In this document: in pieces, positions 6,734 to 11,797 of the stretch
Layout of the letters: every line of letters starts with the position of its first letter
How positions within the stretch are numbered: the first letter of the stretch is position 1
DNA from: Synechococcus sp. HW_metabat.21
Lineage (GTDB): Bacteria; Cyanobacteriota; Cyanobacteriia; PCC-6307; Cyanobiaceae
Assembly (NCBI GenBank): GCA_018623875.1
Contig: JAAZUZ010000041.1
Location: 1 to 11,797, forward strand
Length of the DNA: 11,797 nucleotides
Direction: 5' to 3'
Program-made: the position numbers and the translations under genes
Notes under the pieces: model-generated
What the model saw: only the letters and a program-made list of their open reading frames with translations
The model's database searches: none
What the model was told of the DNA's origin: nothing

Positions 6734-7393
6734 TCAGGCTGGACCGATCCAACCGGCGAGCTGGGCGGCCCCCTGGGAGCGGGCTAGGGCACGGGCGGCG
6801 GGCAGGGCCGGCTCGAGTTTTGCGGAGCTGAAGGGCGGCAATTGACGACTGCGCAGCCAGGCGCCCCAGCGGAACTCGTGGAAGGGAATCAACGGCGCTG
6901 AAGCGATCACCTTTTCGCGCTTCAACTTCCAGACCAAGCTGCGGTAAGGATCGTCCTGGGTTCCAAGCAGGGTGGGGGGCAGAACTGAGGGGTGCTGCGG
7001 CCCCAAGCCGCGGCCGTCATAGAGGTAGAGCCAGCCGCGGCGATGCAGCTCAGCGAGCACAACGGCGGGATCCGCACTCGGCACCTCGAGGGCGACATAG
7101 CCAAAAGCCGTGGCGTTGGGGTCCAGCTCGAGTAGCGCCCGCAAACGGTGGTGGCGATCCACCATCCAGAGGTCACCGGCGGCACTGCGGACCAGCGGCG
7201 TGGGTTTGCGCTTTAAGTACCGCCGCTGCTCTTTTGGGTCATCCTCAGCAAAATCCCGTTGGCGGCTGACGATCTCCGCCATGCCCACACAGAGCTGAGT
7301 CGGATGCAGATCCTGAATCGGGACCTCGAACAGCGCCTGTTTGCCCTCCGTCGGGGGCGGCAGGGGATGAAACGGAGGCAGACGCAAAGCCAT
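6734..7393 (-). CDS. ParB-like protein (ParBc_2, putative ParB-like nuclease family)
   Basis: A 219-residue protein matching the stand-alone ParBc_2 family rather than chromosome-partitioning ParB. In order: a Pro-rich N-terminus (1-15), the domain start IQDLHPTQLCVGMAEIVSR (26-44), TPLVRSAAGDLWMVDRHHRLRALLEL (65-90, with the family's conserved DxHHxxRAL), DDPYRSLVWKLKRE (147-160) and FHEFRWGAWLR (171-181). There is no helix-turn-helix of partition ParB and no parA nearby, so a role in plasmid or chromosome segregation is unlikely; the biochemical function is unknown. The ATG at 7393 is the first start; a TTG two codons later is possible, and the next Met (38) is inside the domain. The start overlaps the divergent secreted-protein gene by 27 bp. 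Probably co-transcribed with usp. Confidence 0.8.
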   Translation of the reverse strand: MALRLPPFHPLPPPTEGKQALFEVPIQDLHPTQLCVGMAEIVSRQRDFAEDDPKEQRRYLKRKPTPLVRSAAGDLWMVDRHHRLRALLELDPNATAFGYVALEVPSADPAVVLAELHRRGWLYLYDGRGLGPQHPSVLPPTLLGTQDDPYRSLVWKLKREKVIASAPLIPFHEFRWGAWLRSRQLPPFSSAKLEPALPAARALARSQGAAQLAGWIGPA

Positions 7394-7861
7394 CGCCCGA
7401 ACTTAAGCCGGTTTTTTCACCTCCTGCTGTCGCTCTTCGCCGTTTTCTGTGTCGGGGCAAACCGTGCGATGGCGGCGGATGCCGCCAGCTGCCACTCCCT
7501 TTCAGACCATCAAGTCGCAGCCCTATTCGACCGCTGGAACGCGGCCTTGGCCACCGGGGATCCCGCCCAGGTCAGCGCCCTCTACCAAGCCGATGCCCTA
7601 CTCCTGCCCACCCTCTCGGATCAGGCCCGCACCAGCACAGCCGGGATCGAGGACTACTTCAAGGGCTTTTTGAGCCAACACCCCAACGGCCGCATTGACC
7701 AGCGGGTGATCCAGAGCGACTGCAATGTCGCCATCGATGCCGGCAACTACAGCTTTGAGCTCGATGGCCAGGGCTGGGTCAAGGCCCGCTACACCTTTGT
7801 CTATGCGTACCGGGATGGGGAGTGGCGCATTGAGCACCACCACTCCTCGCTGCTGCCCTAG
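7367..7861 (+). CDS. Secreted SgcJ/EcaC-family (CaMKII-association/SnoaL-like) protein
   Basis: A 164-residue exported protein. Residues 1-36 are a signal peptide: basic start MKRRQTQSHR, core FFHLLLSLFAVFCVG, cleavage after AMA. The mature domain is a small cone-shaped NTF2-like fold: HQVAALFDRWNAALATGD (48-65, first helix), ALYQADALLLPTLSD (71-85), GIEDYFKGFL (93-102), and the diagnostic end DGEWRIEHHHSSLLP (150-164), matching the W-x-I-x-HHHSS-x-x-P ending of the CaMKII-association/SgcJ type. Cys 42 and Cys 119 could form a disulfide in the periplasm. Activity is unknown; such domains bind small ligands or oligomerise. The ATG at 7367 gives an ideal signal peptide; the frame is open back to 7259 but those residues spoil it. 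It overlaps the ParB-like gene at its head and shares a CTAG double stop with the AraC-type gene. Confidence 0.8.
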   Translation: MKRRQTQSHRPNLSRFFHLLLSLFAVFCVGANRAMAADAASCHSLSDHQVAALFDRWNAALATGDPAQVSALYQADALLLPTLSDQARTSTAGIEDYFKGFLSQHPNGRIDQRVIQSDCNVAIDAGNYSFELDGQGWVKARYTFVYAYRDGEWRIEHHHSSLLP

Positions 7862-8304
7862 GCCGCCAGCTCGAGCATGTGGCGCAGCTCCCCCTTTGGC
7901 AGCTCCGTCAACACCGACGGCACAGCGGGAGACACGGTTTTCACCCGGGAAGCCTCCTGGTGTTCACGGATGGTCAGGCCGTAGATCTCGAGGAAAAAGT
8001 CGCGATCGGCCACCGAGCCCGTCAGGCCGGATTGGCGATAGAGCTCCCGCAGGGGGGTCCAGGGACGGTCCATGACGAGTCCGTGGAGCTGATGCAAGCG
8101 GAAACGTCTCAGGGCCTTGAGCGGTGGTTCACCGCAATGGCTATGGAAGAGGTTCTGAAGGGTTCGAACACTGACGTGCACATGGGCCGCGAGGTCCGGC
8201 ATGCGCAGATCACTGGCGAAGTTCTCCGCGACATAGGCCGCCAAGGCCCGCATCACCGCGGCATCGGCTGGATCGATGGCTCGATTCGGAGCAGAGCGAT
8301 CCAA
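7858..8304 (-). CDS. AraC-family transcriptional regulator, DNA-binding domain only
   Basis: A 148-residue protein consisting of the AraC/XylS DNA-binding domain with no sensor domain. First helix-turn-helix: ENFASDLRMPDLAAHVHVSVRTLQNLFHSHCG (27-58), with the conserved L-A-x3-x-S-x-R-x-L-x-x-L-F spacing, followed by PPLKALRRFRLHQLH (60-74). The second (about 84-118, ending in FFLEIYGLTIREHQE) deviates from the usual F-x-x-x-F-x-x-x-x-G-x-x-P-x-x-Y/F: Thr replaces Pro and the acidic DRDFFLEIYG replaces a basic helix, so DNA contacts may rest on the first. The tail after 120 is unassigned. The longest start is TTG at 8304, limited by an upstream in-frame stop; ATG at 8253 or GTG at 8256 would still keep the whole domain. 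It converges on the secreted SgcJ/EcaC-like gene. Its targets are unknown. Confidence 0.75.
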   Translation of the reverse strand: MDRSAPNRAIDPADAAVMRALAAYVAENFASDLRMPDLAAHVHVSVRTLQNLFHSHCGEPPLKALRRFRLHQLHGLVMDRPWTPLRELYRQSGLTGSVADRDFFLEIYGLTIREHQEASRVKTVSPAVPSVLTELPKGELRHMLELAA

Positions 8305-8381
8305 TCACCACGACCCATGAGAGCACGACCTTAAGGGCATTCCCACTGGCAAAGGGCCTATGTCACGGAATCCAGCGCACC

Positions 8382-8396
8382 ATGCAAAAACTGCAT
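8382..8396. promoter_or_regulatory. Inverted repeat upstream of the AraC-type gene
   Basis: ATGCA (8382-8386) and TGCAT (8392-8396) form a perfect 5-bp inverted repeat around a 5-base A-rich spacer. It stands about 78 bp upstream of the AraC-type gene's TTG start and just past the stop of the small membrane ORF. It is a candidate operator, but short. The spacer 8305-8401 also holds the 8-bp palindrome CCTTAAGG (8329-8336). I could not find a convincing -35/-10 pair. Confidence 0.25.
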
Positions 8397-8401
8397 AACG
8401 C

Positions 8402-8572
8402 TCAGCGAGGGCGACCCACTGCGCTGGGCCTTGACGGTGCAAGGAGGCAATGGGGAGCACTGCGCCAGCGGCGCTGACGGCGGCGCTGCAACCAAGTGAG
8501 CGCGAGCCGCAGGGCGATGAAGCCGTAGAGGGCCAGCAGGATCAAGCTCGCGGCGTCTTTCGAACTCGGCAT
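8402..8572 (-). CDS. Probable small single-pass membrane protein (56 aa)
   Basis: A short frame from ATG 8572 to TGA 8402-8404. The product starts MPSSKDAAS, has a continuous hydrophobic stretch ILLALYGFIALRLALTW (11-27), and then a strongly basic segment LQRRRQRRWR (28-37), followed by a Pro/Ser-rich tail. This is the layout of a small inner-membrane protein with the basic side in the cytoplasm. I do not recognise a family. An in-frame TGA lies nine codons before the ATG. No clear ribosome site precedes it. A longer frame on the same strand (8358-8633) has low-complexity composition and no such pattern. It fills an otherwise sparse stretch (8305-8645), between the DUF427 hairpin and the AraC-type gene, and may be real or a gene remnant. 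Confidence 0.4.
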   Translation of the reverse strand: MPSSKDAASLILLALYGFIALRLALTWLQRRRQRRWRSAPHCLLAPSRPSAVGRPR

Positions 8573-8606
8573 CGCCAGGATCAGCGGGCAACCCCTTCAT
8601 CCAAGC

Positions 8607-8624
8607 GACGCCCCCAAGGGCGTC
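8607..8624 (-). terminator. Terminator-like hairpin after the DUF427 gene
   Basis: GACGCCC (8607-8613) and GGGCGTC (8618-8624) form a perfect G+C-rich 7-bp stem with a 4-base loop. On the minus strand it begins 21 bases after the DUF427 stop codon. No T-run follows (GCTTGG), so it is terminator-like rather than a full Rho-independent terminator; such weak forms are common in cyanobacteria. Confidence 0.5.
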
Positions 8625-8645
8625 AATCAGCATTTCTGCCGAGTC

Positions 8646-8924
8646 TCAGCTGACCTTGACCCCCTTCCAGAAGGCCACCCGTTCGGTGATTTCAGCGGCG
8701 GCGGGCTTGGGGGTCTCGTAGCTGAAGGCGCAATTGGCATTGACCTCACCGTTGACCACCACATCCCAGTAGCGGCAGGTGCCTTTCCAACCGCAGCTAC
8801 TGGTGTGGCTGCTGTCGCGGAAGAACTCCTGCTTCAGGGCTGCGCGGGGGAAATAGGGATTGCCCTCCACCACGACGATGTCGTCGCTCTCAGCGATGAC
8901 GGTCCCGTTCCAGCTGGCTTGCAT
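8646..8924 (-). CDS. DUF427 domain protein
   Basis: A 92-residue protein, the normal length for a single DUF427 (Pfam NTP_transf_9) domain. Features typical of the family: QASWNGTVIAESDDIVVVEGNPYFP (2-26, with the V-E-G-N-x-Y-F-P signature), FFRDSSHTSSCGWKGTCRYW (34-53, with the C-x-W-K-G motif where many members have CPWKG), a middle strand, and SYETPKPAAAEITERVAFWKGVKV (68-91). The nucleotidyltransferase label is historical; no catalytic activity is established for the family and I assign none. The protein is soluble and short. The frame is open far upstream, but that part is antisense to the permease gene and is not coding; Met at 8924 is where homology begins. It diverges from the permease gene across 24 bp and has a terminator-like hairpin just downstream. 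Confidence 0.88.
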   Translation of the reverse strand: MQASWNGTVIAESDDIVVVEGNPYFPRAALKQEFFRDSSHTSSCGWKGTCRYWDVVVNGEVNANCAFSYETPKPAAAEITERVAFWKGVKVS

Positions 8925-8948
8925 GCTTGAGGTGATGCAACTGCCGCC

Positions 8949-10550
8949 ATGATCTCGCCTGAGTCGAGCAAGACGGGGCCGCGCTGGTGGGTCAGCGGCG
9001 ACCTGGATGGCTTTCTGGGCTTGAGCCTGGACAACCTGATCCAGATCCTCTTGATCCTTGGGCTCTGCCGGGGGGTTTTGGGCTACCCCGACGCCCTGGT
9101 CTTCGGCACGATCCTGCCCGCCACGGGCATCAGCCTGCTGATCGGCAATGGCGCCTACGCCCTGCAGGCCTATCGGCTGGCGCAGCGGGAGGGGCGCGCT
9201 GACCGCACGGCCCTGCCCTATGGCATCAACACGGTCAGCCTCTTTGCCTACATCTTTCTGGTGATGCTGCCGGTGAAGCTCACCGCCCTCAGCCAGGGGG
9301 TCGATGAGGCCAGCGCCGTGCGGCTCTCCTGGCAGGCAGGCCTGGTGGCCTGCCTGGGCTCGGGCTTGATCGAAGCCTGCGGGGCCTTCTGCGCCGATTG
9401 GCTGAGGCGTTGGCTGCCGCGGGCGGCGCTGCTCTCCACCTTGGCGGGCATTGCTCTGGGCTACATCGCCTTGGGCTTCCTGCTGCGCACCTACGCCCAA
9501 CCCCTGGTGGGGCTAGCGGTCCTGGCGGTGATTCTGGCCACCTACTACGGCAAGGTCCGCTTTCCAATCCCCGGCGGACTGCTGGCGGTACTGGTGGGCA
9601 GTGTTCTGGCCTGGAGTAGCGGCTTGATCGACACCGATCCCCAACGCTGGTCCCTGGCGACCGCCCAGATCGGCTGGCGCTGGCCCCAGTTGGCGCTCGG
9701 CAGTCTCTGGGCGGCCCGCGGAGAACTGCTGCCCTGGCTCGGAGTGATCGTGCCGATGGGACTCTTCAACGTGCTCGGTTCCCTGCAGAACATCGAGAGT
9801 GCTGAGGCCGCTGGGGATCGTTACCCCGTGCGCAGCTCCCTCTTGATCAATGGCCTCGGGACCGTGGTTGCAGCGGGATTGGGGTCCTGCTTTCCGACGA
9901 CGATCTACATCGGACATCCCGGCTGGAAAGGGATGGGAGCCCGCATCGGCTACTCCTGGTTGAACGGCCTGTTGATGGGCGCCGCCTGCCTACTTGGACT
10001 CTTTGGCGTCGTGGGCCAGATCGTGCCGATCGAAGCCGGGATGGCGATCGTCCTTTACATCGGCCTGGTGATCACCGGCCAGGCCTTTGACGCCACCCCC
10101 CGCGCCCATGCTGCGGCCGTCGCCATGGGGCTGATGCCTGGCCTGGCGGGCTGGGGAGCACTCCTCATTAAGGCCGGTCTGCGGGCCGGCGGTGCCGGCG
10201 GTCCAGACGCCCCCTTTGGCCCAGAACTGCTGGAGGGATTGCAGCAGGCCGATGTCTGGGCCGCCGGCGCCTTTGCCTTGGAGCAGGGGCAGATCATCAC
10301 GGCGATGCTCCTCGCTGCGATGGTCGTTTATGCAATCGAGCAACGCTTCAAGGCCGCCTGCCTGACCGCCCTGGTGGCGGCCGCCTGCTCCTGGTTCGGC
10401 CTCATCAACGCCTGGCAGTTCAGTGCCAGCGACACCAACCTGCAGTTGGGTTGGGGGACCGGGGCGGCCTGGGCTCAGGGCTATCTGGCGATGGCCGTGG
10501 TGTTCGCCGCCGCCAGCTGGCGAGGACGGATCACCAAAAACGGCTCATGA
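8949..10550 (+). CDS. NCS2/AzgA-like nucleobase permease family protein
   Basis: A 533-residue integral membrane protein with about 12-14 hydrophobic segments. The pattern fits the nucleobase-cation symporter-2 superfamily, nearest in feel to AzgA (purine) members: LSLDNLIQILLILGLCRGVLG in segment 1 (26-46), PYGINTVSLFAYIFLVMLP (90-108, the conserved GxNT/S re-entrant block), VPMGLFNVLGSLQNIESAEAAGD (268-290), and SCFPTTIYIGHPGWKGMGARIG (313-334), which sits where AzgA has its S-T-T-x-Y-x-E motif. The family imports purines, pyrimidines or related solutes by proton or sodium symport; the Glu/Gln substrate residues are not clearly conserved, so substrate is open. The ATG at 8949 gives a short hydrophilic N-terminus. 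The last 20 bp overlap the convergent DUF2808 gene. The pyrimidine gene pyrC lies 8 kb away and no link is claimed. Confidence 0.75.
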   Translation: MISPESSKTGPRWWVSGDLDGFLGLSLDNLIQILLILGLCRGVLGYPDALVFGTILPATGISLLIGNGAYALQAYRLAQREGRADRTALPYGINTVSLFAYIFLVMLPVKLTALSQGVDEASAVRLSWQAGLVACLGSGLIEACGAFCADWLRRWLPRAALLSTLAGIALGYIALGFLLRTYAQPLVGLAVLAVILATYYGKVRFPIPGGLLAVLVGSVLAWSSGLIDTDPQRWSLATAQIGWRWPQLALGSLWAARGELLPWLGVIVPMGLFNVLGSLQNIESAEAAGDRYPVRSSLLINGLGTVVAAGLGSCFPTTIYIGHPGWKGMGARIGYSWLNGLLMGAACLLGLFGVVGQIVPIEAGMAIVLYIGLVITGQAFDATPRAHAAAVAMGLMPGLAGWGALLIKAGLRAGGAGGPDAPFGPELLEGLQQADVWAAGAFALEQGQIITAMLLAAMVVYAIEQRFKAACLTALVAAACSWFGLINAWQFSASDTNLQLGWGTGAAWAQGYLAMAVVFAAASWRGRITKNGS

Positions 10551-11097
10551 TTTCGAGCCGGGCCACCCCCAAGGGGGCCGGCACCGGATTCGGCCCCGCC
10601 GGCAGTGCCTGCACGGCGAAGAGATAGGTGTCAGCCCAGGTGGGATTCAGCGGCGGCCGCAGGGCCAGCGTGACCACCTGCCCCGGTTGCGGCGGCTCGG
10701 GGAAGACCGCCCGCAGGGTGCGGGTCGCCTGGTCAAAGGAGGCCTCCACGGGAATGGCGGCTCCTTCCCGGCGTGGGCGGCCGAGGAATGCCCGCGCCCG
10801 CTGGGGAGCCAGCGAGAAGGTGCGATCCACGCCGCGGGTCTGGGTGATCACCAGCCCCCCCAAACCAGCCCCGGCGTTCTCGGCCAGGGTGACCGTGAAG
10901 TAGTACTGCCCCTGGGCCTGGTTGACGTACCAGTTGTAGTTGGTGAAATCCACCTTCCAGGGCGGATTCGCGAAGTAGGTCTGCCCACGGAGTTCAACAG
11001 CCGACGCGGGTTCAGTTCCAAGGCCATCGGCCACCCCGGACAGAAGCAAACCCAGCGCCGTACAGGCCGCAGCCGATGACGCTCTCCAAGCGGCCAT
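10531..11097 (-). CDS. Secreted DUF2808 protein
   Basis: A 188-residue exported protein of the cyanobacteria-centred DUF2808 family. Residues 1-33 are a signal peptide (Arg 5, hydrophobic ACTALGLLLSGVA, cleavage after PASA before VELRG). The mature domain shows family features: FANPPWKVDFTNYNWYVNQAQGQYYFTVTLAENAGAGLGGLVITQ (42-86), predicted as beta-strands, then FLGRPRREGAAIPV (104-117, the strongly conserved F-x-G-x-P motif) and the second half LRAVFPEPPQPGQVVTLALRP (128-148). Function is unknown; it is probably a periplasmic or envelope beta-sandwich domain. The ATG at 11097 gives a proper signal peptide. Divergent from a small helical-protein gene across a spacer carrying a terminator-like hairpin; the C-terminal 20 bp overlap the permease gene. 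Confidence 0.88.
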   Translation of the reverse strand: MAAWRASSAAACTALGLLLSGVADGLGTEPASAVELRGQTYFANPPWKVDFTNYNWYVNQAQGQYYFTVTLAENAGAGLGGLVITQTRGVDRTFSLAPQRARAFLGRPRREGAAIPVEASFDQATRTLRAVFPEPPQPGQVVTLALRPPLNPTWADTYLFAVQALPAGPNPVPAPLGVARLEIMSRFW

Positions 11098-11120
11098 AGC
11101 AGCATTGATGTGGATGACTG

Positions 11121-11139
11121 AACGCTAGCCAGCGTTTTT
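11121..11139 (+). terminator. Hairpin plus T-run in a divergent intergenic spacer
   Basis: AACGCT (11121-11126) and AGCGTT (11131-11136) pair as a 6-bp stem with loop AGCC, followed by T to 11139 (five Ts from 11135). On the plus strand this has the form of a small Rho-independent terminator. It lies between two diverging genes (starts at 11097 minus and 11181 plus), where no upstream plus-strand gene ends, so it may instead be an attenuator or an operator palindrome. Confidence 0.4.
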
Positions 11140-11180
11140 GAGGGCAGTTGATATCTTCAAAAGGACTGCAGCGCTCCTCG

Positions 11181-11354
11181 ATGAACCGGGCTGAACTCGA
11201 TGCCATCGAACTGATGCTGCGTGATCTGAACACCCGCCACGAAGAGATTCGTCACCGGGCGGCCTTCCGCGGCTGCACCCGCGAGTTGGTGGTACTGCAA
11301 CAGGAACTCGTGCAGTACCTGATGGACAAAAAAGCCGCCATCAGCGGCCGTTAA
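11181..11354 (+). CDS. Small conserved-type hypothetical protein (57 aa)
   Basis: A 57-residue soluble, charged, helix-rich protein: NRAELDAIELMLRDLNTRHEEIRHR (2-26), a short RGC turn, then TRELVVLQQELVQYLMDKKAAI (33-54). Leu and Ile repeat with heptad-like spacing in both parts, suggesting a helical hairpin or coiled-coil dimer. A single Cys 32 is present. I do not recognise a named family; its size and style resemble small hypothetical proteins of picocyanobacteria. The ATG at 11181 is preferred. An upstream in-frame TTG at 11148 would add eleven residues (MISSKGLQRSS) with no clear helix. A possible AAAAGGA at 11159-11165 is rather far from the ATG. Its TAA is embedded in TTAA shared with the next, convergent gene. 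Confidence 0.65.
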   Translation: MNRAELDAIELMLRDLNTRHEEIRHRAAFRGCTRELVVLQQELVQYLMDKKAAISGR

Positions 11355-11797
11355 GCCTCGCTCAGAAAGGGAACCGGGTTCTGGTCGCGGCGGTGCTGCA
11401 CCGGCAGGGGCGCGGGCTGCTCCTGGCTATCCAAGGCGGCCGTGGCCTCCAGGGCCCCACGCAAGGCGCGTGCGGCATGCAGTGACATGTCCCGCGGCAC
11501 CGAGATGCGATCGCGCAGGTAGCGCAGTCCCACGGCCGTACCCGCCGGAGGGGTGAGCGCACCGTTCTTCGGCTTGAGCAGCAGGGTCAAGGCTGAGCGC
11601 AGGGCTTGATCCAAGGCGGGCCCCGACGCAGGATTCACCGCCATCAGCCGCTCGCGATGCCGCAGCACCCGCGCGACCGCCTCGAGCTGGACGCCATCGG
11701 GCTGCTCCTGGCGTGTTTCGATCACCGCAGGATCGGCCACGGGCCAGGGCCCCTGATCGATGAGCTGGGCAACGCGCCGTTGGTCGGCGCCACCACT
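11351..11797 (-). CDS. Probable glutathione S-transferase-like protein, C-terminal part
   Basis: The last 148 residues of a protein that runs off the right edge; the frame is open through 11797, so the apparent start near 11740 (GTG) is not real. The visible part is all-alpha, with QLEAVARVLRHRERLMAV and DQALRSALTLLLKP, and then a highly conserved-looking block GTAVGLRYLRDRISVPRDMSLHAARALRGALEATAALD. The phrase LRYLRDRISVPRDMS followed by ARxLRxxLE recalls the C-terminal end of a cyanobacterial glutathione S-transferase subgroup, from memory. The thioredoxin-fold domain that would prove this is outside the window. The tail SQEQPAPLPVQHRRDQNPVPF is Pro-rich and probably disordered. Its TAA overlaps the TAA of the convergent small gene in TTAA. 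Confidence 0.5.
   Translation of the reverse strand, partial: SGGADQRRVAQLIDQGPWPVADPAVIETRQEQPDGVQLEAVARVLRHRERLMAVNPASGPALDQALRSALTLLLKPKNGALTPPAGTAVGLRYLRDRISVPRDMSLHAARALRGALEATAALDSQEQPAPLPVQHRRDQNPVPFLSEA
11507..11514. repeat. HIP1 octamer GCGATCGC
   Basis: Third exact HIP1 palindrome, inside the glutathione S-transferase-like gene. The related sequences GCGATCGA and GCGATCGG occur elsewhere but are not exact. Confidence 0.75.

Noticed and set aside
7259..7366. Longer start of the SgcJ/EcaC-like gene at the ATG at 7259
   Set aside because: The added 36 residues are antisense to the ParB-like domain and would place a long charged stretch before a perfect signal peptide.
6734..7393. Chromosome- or plasmid-partition ParB, suggesting a replication origin nearby
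   Set aside because: There is no ParA, parS-like repeat or partition-type helix-turn-helix; the motifs fit the ParBc_2 family.
7879..8334. Plus-strand open frame of 151 codons antisense to the AraC-type gene
   Set aside because: No domain or signal seen; the opposing frame carries a clear AraC helix-turn-helix.
8358..8633. Minus-strand open frame of 91 codons in the sparse stretch
   Set aside because: Pro/Ala/Arg-rich, crosses the hairpin at 8607-8624, and lacks any pattern; the overlapping 56-aa frame has a clear membrane segment instead.
8925..9500. N-terminal extension of the DUF427 frame
   Set aside because: The frame is open but antisense to the conserved start of the permease; homology to DUF427 begins at Met 8924.
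10423..11079. Plus-strand open frame of 218 codons over the permease end and DUF2808
   Set aside because: Arg/Gly/Pro-rich shadow; both real genes there show family motifs in their own frames.
1..11797. Mobile element, CRISPR, tRNA or defence system
   Set aside because: I looked for transposase or integrase motifs, regular spaced repeats, tRNA-like sequence and known defence-gene motifs, and saw none.

Overview
The window looks like a piece of a compact, G+C-rich unicellular cyanobacterial chromosome of the Synechococcus/Cyanobium (picocyanobacterial) type. The evidence is a DUF2808 secreted protein, an OprB-type porin, a PGM1-type ATP-grasp protein, a very short helical protein of a kind usual in these genomes, and three copies of the HIP1 octamer GCGATCGC. 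The organism call is inference from gene content; no rRNA or other marker is present. I see no tRNA, rRNA, CRISPR array, insertion sequence, integrase or phage gene.

Layout, left to right. 1-2013 (+): the 3' two-thirds of pyrC (dihydroorotase), a short spacer with a perfect 7-bp inverted repeat, then an OprB-family outer-membrane porin. 1997-3406 (-): a DUF2252 kinase-like protein whose 3' end overlaps the porin. 3433-6233 (+): an MHS-family MFS transporter translationally coupled (ATGA) to a PGM1-related ATP-grasp ligase. 6230-7393 (-): a ParB-like (ParBc_2) protein followed by a universal stress protein, probably one operon. 7367-7861 (+): a secreted SgcJ/EcaC (CaMKII-association/SnoaL-like) protein. 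7858-8304 (-): a stand-alone AraC-type DNA-binding domain. 8305-8645: a sparse stretch holding a probable 56-residue membrane protein and a terminator-like hairpin. 8646-8924 (-): a DUF427 protein. 8949-10550 (+): an NCS2/AzgA-like nucleobase permease. 10531-11097 (-): secreted DUF2808 protein. 11181-11354 (+): a 57-residue helical protein. 11351-11797 (-): the C-terminal part of a probable glutathione S-transferase-like protein, cut by the window edge.

Most genes look like individually placed housekeeping or accessory genes. The one group that looks like a functional unit is DUF2252 / MHS transporter / PGM1-type ATP-grasp: the two plus-strand genes are translationally coupled and the kinase-like gene diverges from them across only 26 bp. 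A role in making or moving an amide- or peptide-linked small molecule is a reasonable inference, not shown by the sequence. The other striking property is architectural: all five convergent gene pairs overlap at their 3' ends, three of them by exactly the four bases of a palindrome (CTAG, CTAG, TTAA) that supplies both stop codons, and one divergent pair appears to overlap at its 5' ends.
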